A DNA stretch of 64,000 nucleotides from Azospirillum canadense. Its GTDB lineage: Bacteria; Pseudomonadota; Alphaproteobacteria; Azospirillales; Azospirillaceae. The notes beneath the pieces are model-generated. The model had not been told where the DNA came from. It searched no databases and saw nothing but the letters and a program-made list of their open reading frames with translations. The stretch spans positions 176,501-240,500 of the forward strand of contig NZ_JAOQNG010000010.1 in the NCBI RefSeq assembly GCF_025961225.1, given 5' to 3'. A program made the translations under genes and the position numbers. Below are positions 57,371 through 64,000 of this stretch, one piece after another (the first letter of the stretch is position 1; each line of letters opens with the position of its first letter).

Positions 57371-57769
57371 ATGCTCCAACTCCTTCCCCTGCTGATGCCG
57401 ATCATCCAGGACCTGATTGGCCGCATCCCCGACCCGCAGGCCCAGGCCAAGGCGGCCGCCGAGATGCAGACCAAGCTCATCGACGTGCTGTCGGCGAGCG
57501 ACGCGGCGCAGCTGCAGGTGAACGCCACCGAGGCGGCCAACCCGTCCGTGTTCGTGTCCGGCTGGCGGCCGTTCGTCGGCTGGCTCTGTGCGATCGGCCT
57601 GGGCGTCCAGACCATCGCCTATCCTCTGGCCGGCTGGGCGCTGTCGGTCTACTCGCCCGGCACGCGTCTGCCGCAGATGGACACGGACACGCTGCTGGCT
57701 TTGCTGTTCCCCATGCTGGGCATCGGGGCGTACCGGACCATCGAGAAGGTCAAGGGGGTGGCGAAGTGA
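57371..57769 (+). CDS. Holin of the 3-TM family
   Basis: The 132-residue product from ATG 57371 (ribosome site AGGAGGGCCC) opens LQLLPLLMPIIQDLIGRIPD. VNATEAANPSVFVSGWRPFV then GWLCAIGLGVQTIAYPLAGW follow, and LLALLFPMLGIGAYRTIEKV ends it. The ANPS-x-F-x-SGWRP-x-VGW signature is diagnostic of the 3TM-type phage holins. It makes membrane pores at the end of infection. The next small gene overlaps its stop. Confidence 0.92.
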   Translation: MLQLLPLLMPIIQDLIGRIPDPQAQAKAAAEMQTKLIDVLSASDAAQLQVNATEAANPSVFVSGWRPFVGWLCAIGLGVQTIAYPLAGWALSVYSPGTRLPQMDTDTLLALLFPMLGIGAYRTIEKVKGVAK

Positions 57770-57891
57770 GCGCGCTTGGGATCGCCGCGGGCCTGATCGT
57801 CGGCTTCGCGGCTGGCATCGCCTTTATCATGCGGAAGGCGAGCGAGGCGGAGCGGCTTTATTCCAAGACGCGGCGGTGGCCGGGGCGGTAA
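57766..57891 (+). CDS. 41-residue membrane peptide next to the holin
   Basis: GTG 57766 overlaps the holin stop (GTGA). The product has one helix (LGIAAGLIVGFAAGIAFIMR) and a charged tail (KASEAERLYSKTRRWPGR). By position and layout it may be a spanin component or antiholin, but it is too short to decide. Confidence 0.6.
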   Translation: MSALGIAAGLIVGFAAGIAFIMRKASEAERLYSKTRRWPGR

Positions 57892-58322
57892 GCTTCCCTG
57901 GGGCGAGAAGGGCATGTTGATCACTGCGGGGCCACGTCGCTCAGGTTCGCACTGCTAACTTGGCACGGTATTGCCGGCGGAAGCGGGCACCACGGCGGGA
58001 TGGTCTCGAGGCATCAGGCATATCAATTCGAATGTGTCAGCGGTTTCGCAATGGCCTTCCAAGTTTCTTGGTTCCAGTATCGCTCTCTTAGGGGCCGTTT
58101 TCAGAACCCCGGCTGCACCTTGGCGCGAACGTTAGGTTGGTCTGTGGAGGCGCAGAGGTTGCTTTCCGTAACGTCCATATGCGCAAGAAGGACCGATCAG
58201 CGCCAATTGGAAGCGGAAAGTCCCCTTAGTTTCTGTGGCTTTCAGAGGGGCTGCCCGATAGCCTCTGTTCGTGGTTTCTGCTGAGCATTATTGCGGTGAT
58301 GATCCGCTCGGAGGAAGATGCC

Positions 58323-58784
58323 ATGAGCAGTCTCAATGCTCTAAGTCGGGTTAGTCACCGTAGTGCATTTATTGCTATATTGGCTTGTGTTCAGCCAGTT
58401 AACGATGTGGAGACGGAAGAAGTGCGGCAGTGTGGAGCCGTCGCATCTAAACAGGAAGCCATGCCAGATTTGAGCCGTCTTGTGCGGCGAAGCGGCCGGG
58501 AGGTTCATAACACCGGCAGGCTGATTAAAGGAATTTACTACGCGAACAGATTTGAAGAACAGAATAGTTTTGTTGCGTTCCATAATGCCTGCTATCAAAT
58601 GCTATAAGAGAACCCGTTCCTCGTATTCAGCTTTAGCCGAAAGAAATACTATTTCGATTCTGATCGTAATGGGTGCGTTGATGAGGTGGGTGCGTTGCTC
58701 AATGCAGAGATTGACCCTGCCGACTTCTACGCGCGCCTGCCAGATGCGGCCACTTATTGCTACATCGATGGCCATCCCCTATAA
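58323..58784 (+). pseudogene. Unrecognised low-GC gene with an in-frame stop, inside the IS5-like element
   Basis: From ATG 58323, which follows CGGAGGAAGATGCC, 94 residues run to a TAA at 58605 (GREVHNTGRLIKGIYYANRF then EEQNSFVAFHNACYQML). The same frame continues for 58 more residues, ENPFLVFSFSRKKYYFDSDR then NGCVDEVGALLNAEIDPADF, ending LPDAATYCYIDGHPL. Both halves look protein-like, so either the TAA is a mutation or two genes abut. No family is recognised. A DSDRNGCVDE loop resembles a partial EF-hand. Confidence 0.55.
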
Positions 58785-58880
58785 GCACGAAAATTGCGGA
58801 GCGGATTGTCGAAAAGCCGCGCCGTTGGCCACGCACCTCCGCCCTGCCGGTTACCCTGCCAATCGCATGGGGAGGCTGGC

Positions 58881-59653
58881 ATGGAGCCGAGGGTAATGGA
58901 CTTGGTCGCGGGCGTCATTGACCAGATTGAGCGGGCAATCCCCACGAAGGGGCGACCTCCCATGCAAACCTGCACCGTCCTTGAGACGCTCCAATTCTTC
59001 CTGCGGGAGGGCGTGCAGTGGCGCGAACTCCGGGCCGCGCCGCACCGAGCGTCGGGATCAACGTTGCGCCGACGCCTAGTGGAGTGGAGCACGACAGCCG
59101 TCCTGCGCCGGGTCCATGCCGTGCTGATCCGTATGTGCGCTCCGCCCCTGAAGCCGCCACCCAGGCATGGGACATCGTTGTGGATAGTTGCTCGGTGCGC
59201 GCGAAACGGGGCGGCGCCTTGACCGGCCCGAACCCCACTGACCGCGGCAAGCCGGGAACCAAGTACCACGTGGTCGTTTCGACGGACGGGCTTCCGCTAG
59301 CGGCGTTGCCCTCCGCGGCCAACGTGCATGACACCCGGCTCTTCCCCGACCTGCTCCGGTTGGCCATGGTGGTCTGCGCCAGGATCGCGCGCCTGTATGC
59401 GGACGCCGGATACGACAGCGCCGACAACCGATGGCTCTGCCTGCGTGAAGGCATCCAACCCATCATCCGCAGGATCGGCCAGCCGCACGGCTCCGGCCTC
59501 GGCCAGGTCCGCTGTATCGTCGAGCACGCCAATGCTTGGTTGCTCAACAACAAACGCCTGGATCGCCGCCATGACAGGAAGGGCGCCATCGTCGATGCGC
59601 TGCTCACAGCAGCCTGCATATTTGTGGTCGCGGCTCGCCTCGTGGAGTTCTGA
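58881..59653 (+). pseudogene. IS5-family transposase, split by a frameshift
   Basis: ATG 58881 follows GGGGAGG. The first frame has VMDLVAGVIDQIERAIPTKG and LETLQFFLREGVQWRELRAA. Coding then moves to another frame near 59134, giving TQAWDIVVDSCSVRAKRGGA, LTGPNPTDRGKPGTKYHVVV, ARLYADAGYDSADNRWLCLR and IVEHANAWLLNNKRLDRRHD, the DDE core of IS5/IS427 enzymes. Shift direction is -1. Some IS427 elements use a programmed shift, but no clear slippery run is visible here, so a base deletion is more likely. The stop lies inside the right terminal repeat. Confidence 0.8.
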
Positions 59654-59687
59654 AAACGGCCCCTTAGGCAACGCTAGGAGGGCGCAC

Positions 59688-59942
59688 ATGGAAACGCCTA
59701 AGACTGATCCTACCCGTGACGCCGATGAACTCGAGCGGCGGAAGTTTCTGGCCACGTGCGGCAAGTTCGCGGTGGTCACATTGCCCGCGGTCACCACGTT
59801 GTTGTCAACGTCATTGACCTCCCACGCCATTACCAAGTCTCACGGTGGGCGTGGGTCGAATGCCAACAACGGCGGCGGCAATGGCGGCGGCGACGGTATT
59901 CCTGGAGGCTCCGGGAAAAACCACAACGACATCGGCGGCTGA
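59688..59942 (+). CDS. Gly/Asn-rich small protein with twin-arginine-like leader
   Basis: The 84-residue product follows AGGAGGGCGCAC. It has a charged head, then ERRKFLATCGKFAVVTLPAV and TTLLSTSLTSHAITKS. The tail (about 52-84) is almost wholly Gly, Asn, Ser and His (GGRGSNANNGGGNGGGDGIP). Short proteins with this R-R-K-F-L...GKFAVVT-P-x-V-T-LL leader occur in Rhodospirillales. The leader resembles a Tat signal or a peptide-precursor leader. No maturation enzyme is nearby. The IS5-like element ends 24 bp upstream, so its native promoter is probably lost. Confidence 0.6.
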   Translation: METPKTDPTRDADELERRKFLATCGKFAVVTLPAVTTLLSTSLTSHAITKSHGGRGSNANNGGGNGGGDGIPGGSGKNHNDIGG

Positions 59943-60474
59943 CCCCAACAGCCGGCTGCCACGACGCGCTCGGTTCCAGGCGACGGAATGGTGGCCGATC
60001 AATAGGAGAGCCGCGCCTCCAGTGTGCGGCTCTTCATCGGTCTCTGCCAGGATGTCTATAGCCGCCGAATTAAACGGAAAGCATGCAGGTTATGCTGAGG
60101 CCTTACCGGATGTTCCGCGCCGGCGTCGAAGCTCCTCAAAGGAAAAGCCCGCTACGGGGGTTGCCAAGGCGGGCTTAAGAGTATGGGCGGGGGTATCGTG
60201 ACTTTCCAGCGCTTCGGGTGCGAATGGGTTCCATTGCACCGCACAATGCGACGGACTCGCTGTGGACAGAACCCGCTGACGTGCCGAGCTTGCTGTTTTC
60301 ATTTCTGTCATTGAGCCAACTTCAGCAGTTTACGGTATCGGGTAGACGACCGCTCTCCGGGGCGGCCATTATCAATTCTGAGGGATGCAACTGCTAAGCG
60401 GAATAACTGTTTAAGGACAAGCGCGCGTTTCAGTAGGTGAACCAAGCCAGCTCGCGCGCCTTCAGGGTGCCGAC
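59943..60474. other. Gene-poor stretch with a hairpin
   Basis: About 530 bp without a convincing gene. It holds an 8-bp-stem hairpin (60145-60176) and lower-GC sequence. Antisense frames exist but show no protein-like features. Confidence 0.55.
60145..60176 (-). terminator. GCCCGC hairpin, copy 1
   Basis: AAGCCCGC and GCGGGCTT pair around a 16-nt loop. On the minus strand a TTTT run follows. It is preceded by CTCAAAGGAAA, repeated at about 61228. Confidence 0.5.
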
Positions 60475-60663
60475 ATGCGTCGATCAAATTGGATGGCTTT
60501 CGACATCAGGCGAGGATTACGCTACGCTGCCGAAGGCGTTTTCCCAATTTTCCTAATCGCTCTCGCAGCCATGTTTTTCTTGCTGTTTGCCTTTGGTCGA
60601 AGCTCGCCGGACCGACCGCAGAATAGCAGGTCTATGATTATGAGTCCCACCCACCACCGTTGA
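60475..60663 (+). CDS. Small membrane protein
   Basis: The 62-residue product starts MRRSNWMAFDIRRGLRYAAE, with one hydrophobic helix (VFPIFLIALAAMFFLLFAFG, about 23-42) and a polar tail. No ribosome binding site is obvious. Supported only by its clean transmembrane segment in otherwise empty DNA. Confidence 0.35.
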   Translation: MRRSNWMAFDIRRGLRYAAEGVFPIFLIALAAMFFLLFAFGRSSPDRPQNSRSMIMSPTHHR

Positions 60664-60795
60664 CCTCTGTGGTGGCTCAACAGAAGGCAGACGCGATTGC
60701 GGCGTCCAGCCGGGGAGACTGAACGCCGCAACACCGATACCTTGTTTGCTGCTTTGTAGGATGATGGTTGCGTTCCCCATTGTGGTGGCAAACCA

Positions 60796-60828
60796 AACTG
60801 CGCTGTAACTGCGCTGTAACTGCGCTGT
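60796..60828 (+). repeat. Three tandem copies of an 11-bp iteron
   Basis: AACTGCGCTGT is repeated three times without change, a period of one DNA turn, followed by an inverted GCGCAGTTT at 60831-60839. A regulator or replication protein binding site is possible. Confidence 0.7.
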
Positions 60829-60928
60829 GGGCGCAGTTTATCAACAGGCTAACGACGTCGCTGTGTGCTCGCGCAGCCGACATACCGCGCTCGGGTAGGT
60901 CAATTCTGCCATGTGGCGGACCGGAAAA

Positions 60929-60958
60929 GCCCGCCGCGACGGGAAGAGGACGGCGGGC
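60929..60958 (-). terminator. GCCCGCCG hairpin, copy 2
   Basis: GCCCGCCG and CGGCGGGC form a perfect 8-bp stem with a 14-nt loop. A TTTT run follows on the minus strand (GCTTTTCCGG). Confidence 0.5.
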
Positions 60959-61076
60959 CTGAGTTCATTGACACCGGTCTCTGCCATTGGGGACCGAGCG
61001 AACTCTACTGATCGCGGGGGGATCAGGCCAGCGAGCATGCGGAGTGCCGCAGTGCAGCCGTGGCCCCAAATAGGAA

Positions 61077-61106
61077 GCCCGCCGTCCGGATGGAGGGGCG
61101 GCGGGC
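61077..61106. repeat. GCCCGCCG hairpin, copy 3
   Basis: The same 8-bp arms and 14-nt loop length as copy 2, with a different loop sequence and no T run. Confidence 0.5.
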
Positions 61107-61390
61107 GAGTGGTCTACTCGTGGTCTACTATTGCGGTAAGAGCGTCCAATTAAGGACGCAGCAACTTTACAGCGTAGTATTACTCGGTCTAGTGGGAATG
61201 GGGGTGGGTATAGTCCCGCCGCAGCCTCTCAAAGGAAAGCCCGCCGAGGTAATGGCCGAGGGGCTGGCCCTCAGGGCGGTGCCGCCGCACGGACCGCGCA
61301 TCGGCGCGTTCCTCCGGCGATGTTCCGTTGTTCATCCTTCGTTCACTGTCGCTGCCGATCATGGCAGTGTGAGCGTGTGGAGGAGCGTGC

Positions 61391-61834
61391 ATGGGCGAGC
61401 GGCAGACCGACGACGAACAGCGGCCCGTTCCGATGACCTCGAACGCCGACGAGGGCGACTGCGGCGCCCCGATCCTGTACCTGGAAGGCTGGTGCGCCTC
61501 CTGCGCCCAAACCGTCCACGTGCACATGGGCTTGGACGCCCGGCCCTGCCGATGCGGAGCGTCCCTGGTCGACATCCTCGGCGATGGCCAGCGGTGGAGG
61601 AGGGCCGGGGCGGCGCGCGACCTGGGCGCCATCCTGGGACGCAGGCCGGAAGAAGCTCGCCGCGACGGGACTCGCATTGTCGGATGGTTCGCCGGCGGAA
61701 GGCGCGTTGCCGATTCGCGATGGAGCGGCGGTGGGTGGCGGATGCTCGGCGCCGACGGCTGGGAGCGGGTGGAGGGCGAGCTGCTGGCGTGGCTGCCGTG
61801 CACGCTGGAGGCCGAGTCGGAGGAGCTGGCGTGA
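61391..61834 (+). CDS. Zinc-ribbon-like hypothetical protein
   Basis: The 147-residue product has CxxC-type ligands in YLEGWCASCAQTVHVHM and ARPCRCGASLVDILGDGQRW (about 37-65). A repeated Trp/Gly pattern follows (IVGWFAGGRRVADSRWSGGG, WRMLGADGWERV). The start could also be the ATG at 61433. Its stop overlaps the next GTG. Function unknown; it is the penultimate gene before attR, where lysogenic cargo is common. Confidence 0.6.
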   Translation: MGERQTDDEQRPVPMTSNADEGDCGAPILYLEGWCASCAQTVHVHMGLDARPCRCGASLVDILGDGQRWRRAGAARDLGAILGRRPEEARRDGTRIVGWFAGGRRVADSRWSGGGWRMLGADGWERVEGELLAWLPCTLEAESEELA

Positions 61835-62055
61835 GCACCAAGCGCTTCGACTGCCTCGGGCGGCTCTCCTATCACGGCGTGCTGATCCCACTGAAATGCA
61901 CTGCCTGCGGTCGCTTCGCGGAGGTGAAGCCGGGCGACCTCATCTTGCGCTTCGGCTGGGCGGCCGAGCCCGAGTCGATCCCGTGGCGGTGCTCGAAGTG
62001 TGGCGCACACCGGCGCGCGATCCTGGTCGGTAGGGCGGCGCGGATGGCGCGATAA
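61831..62055 (+). CDS. Small double-CxxC zinc-ribbon protein
   Basis: The 74-residue product from GTG 61831 reads YHGVLIPLKCTACGRFAEVK then WRCSKCGAHRRAILVG. Four Cys in two CxxC knuckles about 40 residues apart indicate one zinc ribbon. It overlaps the preceding gene (GTGA), so the two are a unit. A nucleic-acid- or protein-binding role is likely, but the target is unknown. Confidence 0.65.
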   Translation: MSTKRFDCLGRLSYHGVLIPLKCTACGRFAEVKPGDLILRFGWAAEPESIPWRCSKCGAHRRAILVGRAARMAR

Positions 62056-62188
62056 CTTGGTGCTGGGAATGAACATGACGAGAACCACGGGGCGTCGTCG
62101 ACTTGCTGAATCGCGCGCCGCTGCCGAACGAATTTCGAATGGCTGTCGGATGCAGTGAGCTAGTGCTTTGATCCAGAATGGTAATATT

Positions 62189-62260
62189 TCAGTCGGCCAT
62201 GTTCTCGAACCATTGGTCGAACTCGTGGCCGCAGGAGCAACGCAGGGCGTAGACGATCAT
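62189..62260 (-). pseudogene. DUF1178-type zinc-ribbon gene, 5' part
   Basis: ATG 62260 opens MIVYALRCSCGHEFDQWFEN-MAD and meets a phage-derived TGA exactly at the attR junction, giving 23 residues. It supplies the CSCGH half of the zinc site. Joined to 5703-5894 through the 19-bp core it makes an 80-residue protein. DUF1178 members are usually longer (about 140), so the host version is a short form. Confidence 0.9.
62191..62209. repeat. attR core (19-bp direct repeat)
   Basis: AGTCGGCCATGTTCTCGAA, identical to attL at 5876-5894. Host sequence resumes at 62210. Confidence 0.93.
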
Positions 62261-62351
62261 CGCGAAGGTTTCCTGACCGGTGAGGACAACGGGATAAAGA
62301 CCGCGCCACGCCCTCCCTCGCGATGATGTGGGTCAAGTCATCGGTGCGCCA

Positions 62352-63092
62352 TCATCGGTGTGTGGTCACGCCGACCTGCCGGCACATGGACAGCAGCAGG
62401 CAGGTGGAGCAGCGCGGGCGTTCGCCCGTGCAGATCCACTTTCCGAAGGGCACCAGCCGCTCGTTGATCTCCACCCAATAGGGGCGGGGTAGCGCCTCCA
62501 TCAGCGCGACCATGGTGCGTTCCGGCGTCGGGGCCGCGACATAGCCCCAGCGGTTGGTGATCCGGTGCACATGCACGTCCACGGCCACCGCGGGTATGCC
62601 GAAGCCGACCGCCAGCGTCAGGGCGGCGATCTTCGGGCCGACTCCGCGGAAGGCCATCAGGCGGTCCGGCGTGTCGGGCACCTCGCCGCCATGCTCCACG
62701 ACGATGCGGCGTGACAGCGCCAGGATGTCGCGCGCCTTCGGCTCCGGAAAGGTGGCGCCGTTCAGCAGGCGCACCAATTCCGCCTCGCTGAGCGCGGCCA
62801 TCTCCTGTGGCGTCCGGGCGACGGCGAACAGGCGCTCGCACACGGCCATGGTCGTCTCGTCCCGCGTGCGGGCGGAGATCAGGCTGCCGACCAGCTGCTC
62901 GAACGGGTTGCCGTAGCCGCGGTCCCGCAGGGCGAACATCGCCGCCTTTGGCAGGTCGGCGACGGCGACGCGCAGGCGGCGGAACGCCTCGTCGATGTCG
63001 AACGGCTCCTTGTCGGCGGTCACCTTGTCGGCCGTCACGATGATCGGACGCGGAGGCACGGGGCGCGGGGGCATGGTCGGGCCGGAATGCAA
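62352..63092 (-). CDS. nth: Endonuclease III
   Basis: The 246-residue product comes from a TTG start at 63092 (AGGA 6 bp upstream) or ATG 63074. The HhH-GPD core has MAFRGVGPKIAALTLAVGFG with the catalytic Lys (about 154), and AVAVDVHVHRITNRWG with the catalytic Asp (about 172). The iron-sulfur loop C-x6-C-x2-C-x5-C is intact in CTGERPRCSTCLLLSMC. The enzyme removes oxidised pyrimidines and nicks the abasic site. A host gene on the same strand as the disrupted DUF1178-type gene. Confidence 0.93.
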   Translation of the reverse strand: MHSGPTMPPRPVPPRPIIVTADKVTADKEPFDIDEAFRRLRVAVADLPKAAMFALRDRGYGNPFEQLVGSLISARTRDETTMAVCERLFAVARTPQEMAALSEAELVRLLNGATFPEPKARDILALSRRIVVEHGGEVPDTPDRLMAFRGVGPKIAALTLAVGFGIPAVAVDVHVHRITNRWGYVAAPTPERTMVALMEALPRPYWVEINERLVPFGKWICTGERPRCSTCLLLSMCRQVGVTTHR

Positions 63093-63164
63093 TGAAATCC
63101 TGCCCTTCGAAACACCGCGGCGGGCCTCCTTGCTCCAAGCCTCTTTCCAACGGACAACGGGTGT

Positions 63165-63180
63165 TTTACATTAGAGTAAA
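63165..63180. promoter_or_regulatory. TTTAC-N6-GTAAA dyad upstream of the decarboxylase-like gene
   Basis: TTTACATTAGAGTAAA lies 23 bp before the ATG at 63203 in an AT-rich patch between divergent genes. It may overlap the -10 region and act as an operator. Confidence 0.45.
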
Positions 63181-63202
63181 CTAATTAACCGCCGGAGGCG
63201 TT

Positions 63203-63556
63203 ATGGTTCAGGATTGGCCGCAGATGACCGTGGAGATGTCGGCCGCGGTGCGCACCCTGCGCGGCGGGGCACCCGACGTGATGAAGGGGTTCTCCGCCAT
63301 CGCCAAGGCGGCACTGGAGACGAAGGCGCTCGATACCAAGACGAAGGAGCTGATCGCGCTCGCCATCGGCGTGGCCGCCCGCTGCGACGCCTGCGTCGCC
63401 TTCCACGCCCAGGCAGCGGTGCAGAACGGCGCCACCCGGGAGGAGGTGATGGAGACGCTGGGCATGGCGATCTACATGGGCGCCGGGCCGTCGGTGATGT
63501 ACGCCGCCATGGCGGCGGAGGCCTTCGACCAGTTCGCCGAGCAGAAGGTCGGGTAA
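63203..63556 (+). CDS. Carboxymuconolactone decarboxylase / AhpD-like protein
   Basis: The 117-residue product has the redox CxxC in RCDACVAFHAQAAVQNGATR (about 60-63) and the helical AhpD core: SAIAKAALETKALDTKTKEL, then GMAIYMGAGPSVMYAAMAAE. The C-x-x-C-x-x-x-H pattern is kept, suggesting peroxidase or thiol-disulfide activity rather than ring decarboxylation. The start follows GGAGGCGTT. Confidence 0.88.
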   Translation: MVQDWPQMTVEMSAAVRTLRGGAPDVMKGFSAIAKAALETKALDTKTKELIALAIGVAARCDACVAFHAQAAVQNGATREEVMETLGMAIYMGAGPSVMYAAMAAEAFDQFAEQKVG

Positions 63557-63559
63557 CGG

Positions 63560-64000
63560 CTACCCGGCGCTGGAGAACAGCGGGCGGCGCAGGCGGTCGG
63601 CGGCAATGTCGGCGCGCAGGCCGTCCGCGTCCAGCGCGCGGACGCGCTCCAGCTCCGCCTTGTTGGCCGCGATGAAGGGGTTCTGGTCGGTGGAGTTATC
63701 CGGCCGAGCGTGCTCCAGGTGATAGAGTGGGCCGGGCACCCGCTCCACCCCCAAGCCGAGCCGGCGCAACCGCTCCACGATCTCGTCGTCCTCGAAACCC
63801 CAGGAGACGAAATTCTCGTTGTAGCCGCCGGCCTCCAGCAGGGTCGCGCGGTCGAAGAAGGCGCCCCCGCCCGGCGAATTGCGGTGCATCAGGGGAAAGC
63901 GCGGGCACAGCGCGTTGAGCGGGGCCGCCGACAGGGTGTGGCCGAAGCGGTGCACCTCCCGCCCCATCACCCAGAAGAACAGGCCGTTGTAGGGGAAGGC
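63560..64000 (-). CDS. Glycosyltransferase, C-terminal part (partial)
   Basis: The frame enters from the right edge (AFPYNGLFFWVMGREVHRFG) and contains GGGAFFDRATLLEAGGYNEN then FVSWGFEDDEIVERLRRLGL. This is the C-terminal galactosyltransferase / GT2 motif, with the W-G-x-E-D-D catalytic region. About 146 residues are visible; the nucleotide-binding N-terminus lies outside. It ends 4 bp after the stop of the convergent gene. Confidence 0.85.
   Translation of the reverse strand, partial: AFPYNGLFFWVMGREVHRFGHTLSAAPLNALCPRFPLMHRNSPGGGAFFDRATLLEAGGYNENFVSWGFEDDEIVERLRRLGLGVERVPGPLYHLEHARPDNSTDQNPFIAANKAELERVRALDADGLRADIAADRLRRPLFSSAG

Larger units (their letters stand above)
58091..59663 (+). 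mobile_element. IS5-like element with extra left-hand DNA (1573 bp)
   Basis: Perfect 17-bp terminal inverted repeats GGGGCCGTTTTCAGAAC (58091-58107 and 59647-59663) are flanked by a TTA duplication (58088-58090 and 59664-59666). TNA duplications are typical of the IS427/IS1031 side of the IS5 family. The transposase takes up only the right half; about 790 bp on the left is low-GC DNA with a broken gene. Typical elements of this family are near 850 bp. Confidence 0.8.
60664..61390. other. Gene-free stretch with tandem repeats and hairpins
   Basis: About 727 bp near the right end of the prophage without a supported gene. It contains three tandem 11-bp repeats (60796-60828), two GCCCGCCG hairpins (60929-60958 and 61077-61106) and a short direct repeat of GTGGTCTACT near 61109-61130. 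Confidence 0.6.
5876..62209. mobile_element. Lambda-like siphoprophage, about 56.3 kb
   Basis: The element is bounded by the 19-bp att repeats. An integrase/excisionase pair lies next to attL. It has recombination, immunity and replication modules, a full lambda-order head and tail cassette, and a holin and endolysin. It looks largely intact, but it carries an IS701-like element beside the repressor, an IS256-family insertion in a tail-accessory gene and an IS5-like element at the right end. Tail morphology is inferred from the long tape measure and lambda-type tail genes, with no contractile sheath gene: a long flexible, non-contractile tail. Confidence 0.95.

Noticed and set aside
60911..61153. 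An 80-codon frame in the right-end repeats
   Set aside because: It is made largely of the hairpin repeat arms; no ribosome site or protein-like pattern.
5703..62260. tRNA gene as attachment site
   Set aside because: No cloverleaf or GGTTCGAATCC-like T-arm is seen at either end; the core is within a protein-coding frame.

Overview
The window is a stretch of high-GC alphaproteobacterial chromosome, most likely Azospirillum or a close Rhodospirillales relative (codon use, an etfBA pair, a PduO-type adenosyltransferase and AapJ-like protein style; the genus is inference). It holds an almost complete 56.3 kb lambda-like prophage. Host sequence occupies about 1-5875 and 62210-64000. Everything between is prophage plus three insertion sequences and several cargo genes.

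Host left flank: etfA (partial) and etfB, a cob(I)alamin adenosyltransferase, a HIG1-like membrane protein, a Tat-exported GH1 beta-glucosidase, a small membrane protein, a lipoprotein and a peptidoglycan-binding membrane protein. Host right flank: endonuclease III, a carboxymuconolactone decarboxylase-family protein and a partial glycosyltransferase. A 19-bp direct repeat (5876-5894 and 62191-62209) marks attL and attR. It lies inside a small zinc-ribbon gene of DUF1178 type, which the prophage has cut in two.

Prophage layout: integrase and excisionase (6.0-7.4 kb); small proteins, an HNH nuclease and a probable SRA-HNH modification-dependent nuclease (7.4-10.0 kb); a leftward recombination operon with RecT and a YqaJ-type exonuclease (14.9-10.0 kb); a low-GC triad of a toxin-like protein, an XRE protein and a DUF6941 protein (15.8-17.1 kb); a leftward set of tiny genes (17.9-17.2 kb); an IS701-like element (18.6-20.0 kb); an immunity region with divergent repressor and Cro-like genes (20.2-20.8 kb). 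A rightward replication operon follows (regulators, RusA-like resolvase, helicase, methyltransferase, NusG-like protein; 20.8-27.2 kb). Palindromic operators of one family lie at both the immunity region and the head of the recombination operon, so one repressor probably silences both.

Late genes follow lambda order: terminase small and large subunits, W, portal, S49 protease, scaffold, D, E, FI-like, FII, U, V, G/GT with a -1 frameshift signal, DUF6441, tape measure, M, L, K, an I-J fusion and tail fibre (28.5-52.5 kb). A NusG paralogue, two adjacent palindromes and an intrinsic terminator precede this block and look like a late antitermination switch.

The right end (52.5-62.2 kb) is a patchwork. 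An IS256-family insertion splits a tail-accessory gene. A periplasmic amino-acid-binding protein gene is wedged between two copies of the endolysin 5' end. Then come the endolysin, a 3-TM holin, an IS5-like element carrying about 790 bp of non-transposase DNA, a Gly-rich twin-arginine protein, repeated hairpins, and two zinc-ribbon proteins next to attR. No tRNA, rRNA, CRISPR array or reverse transcriptase was recognised.
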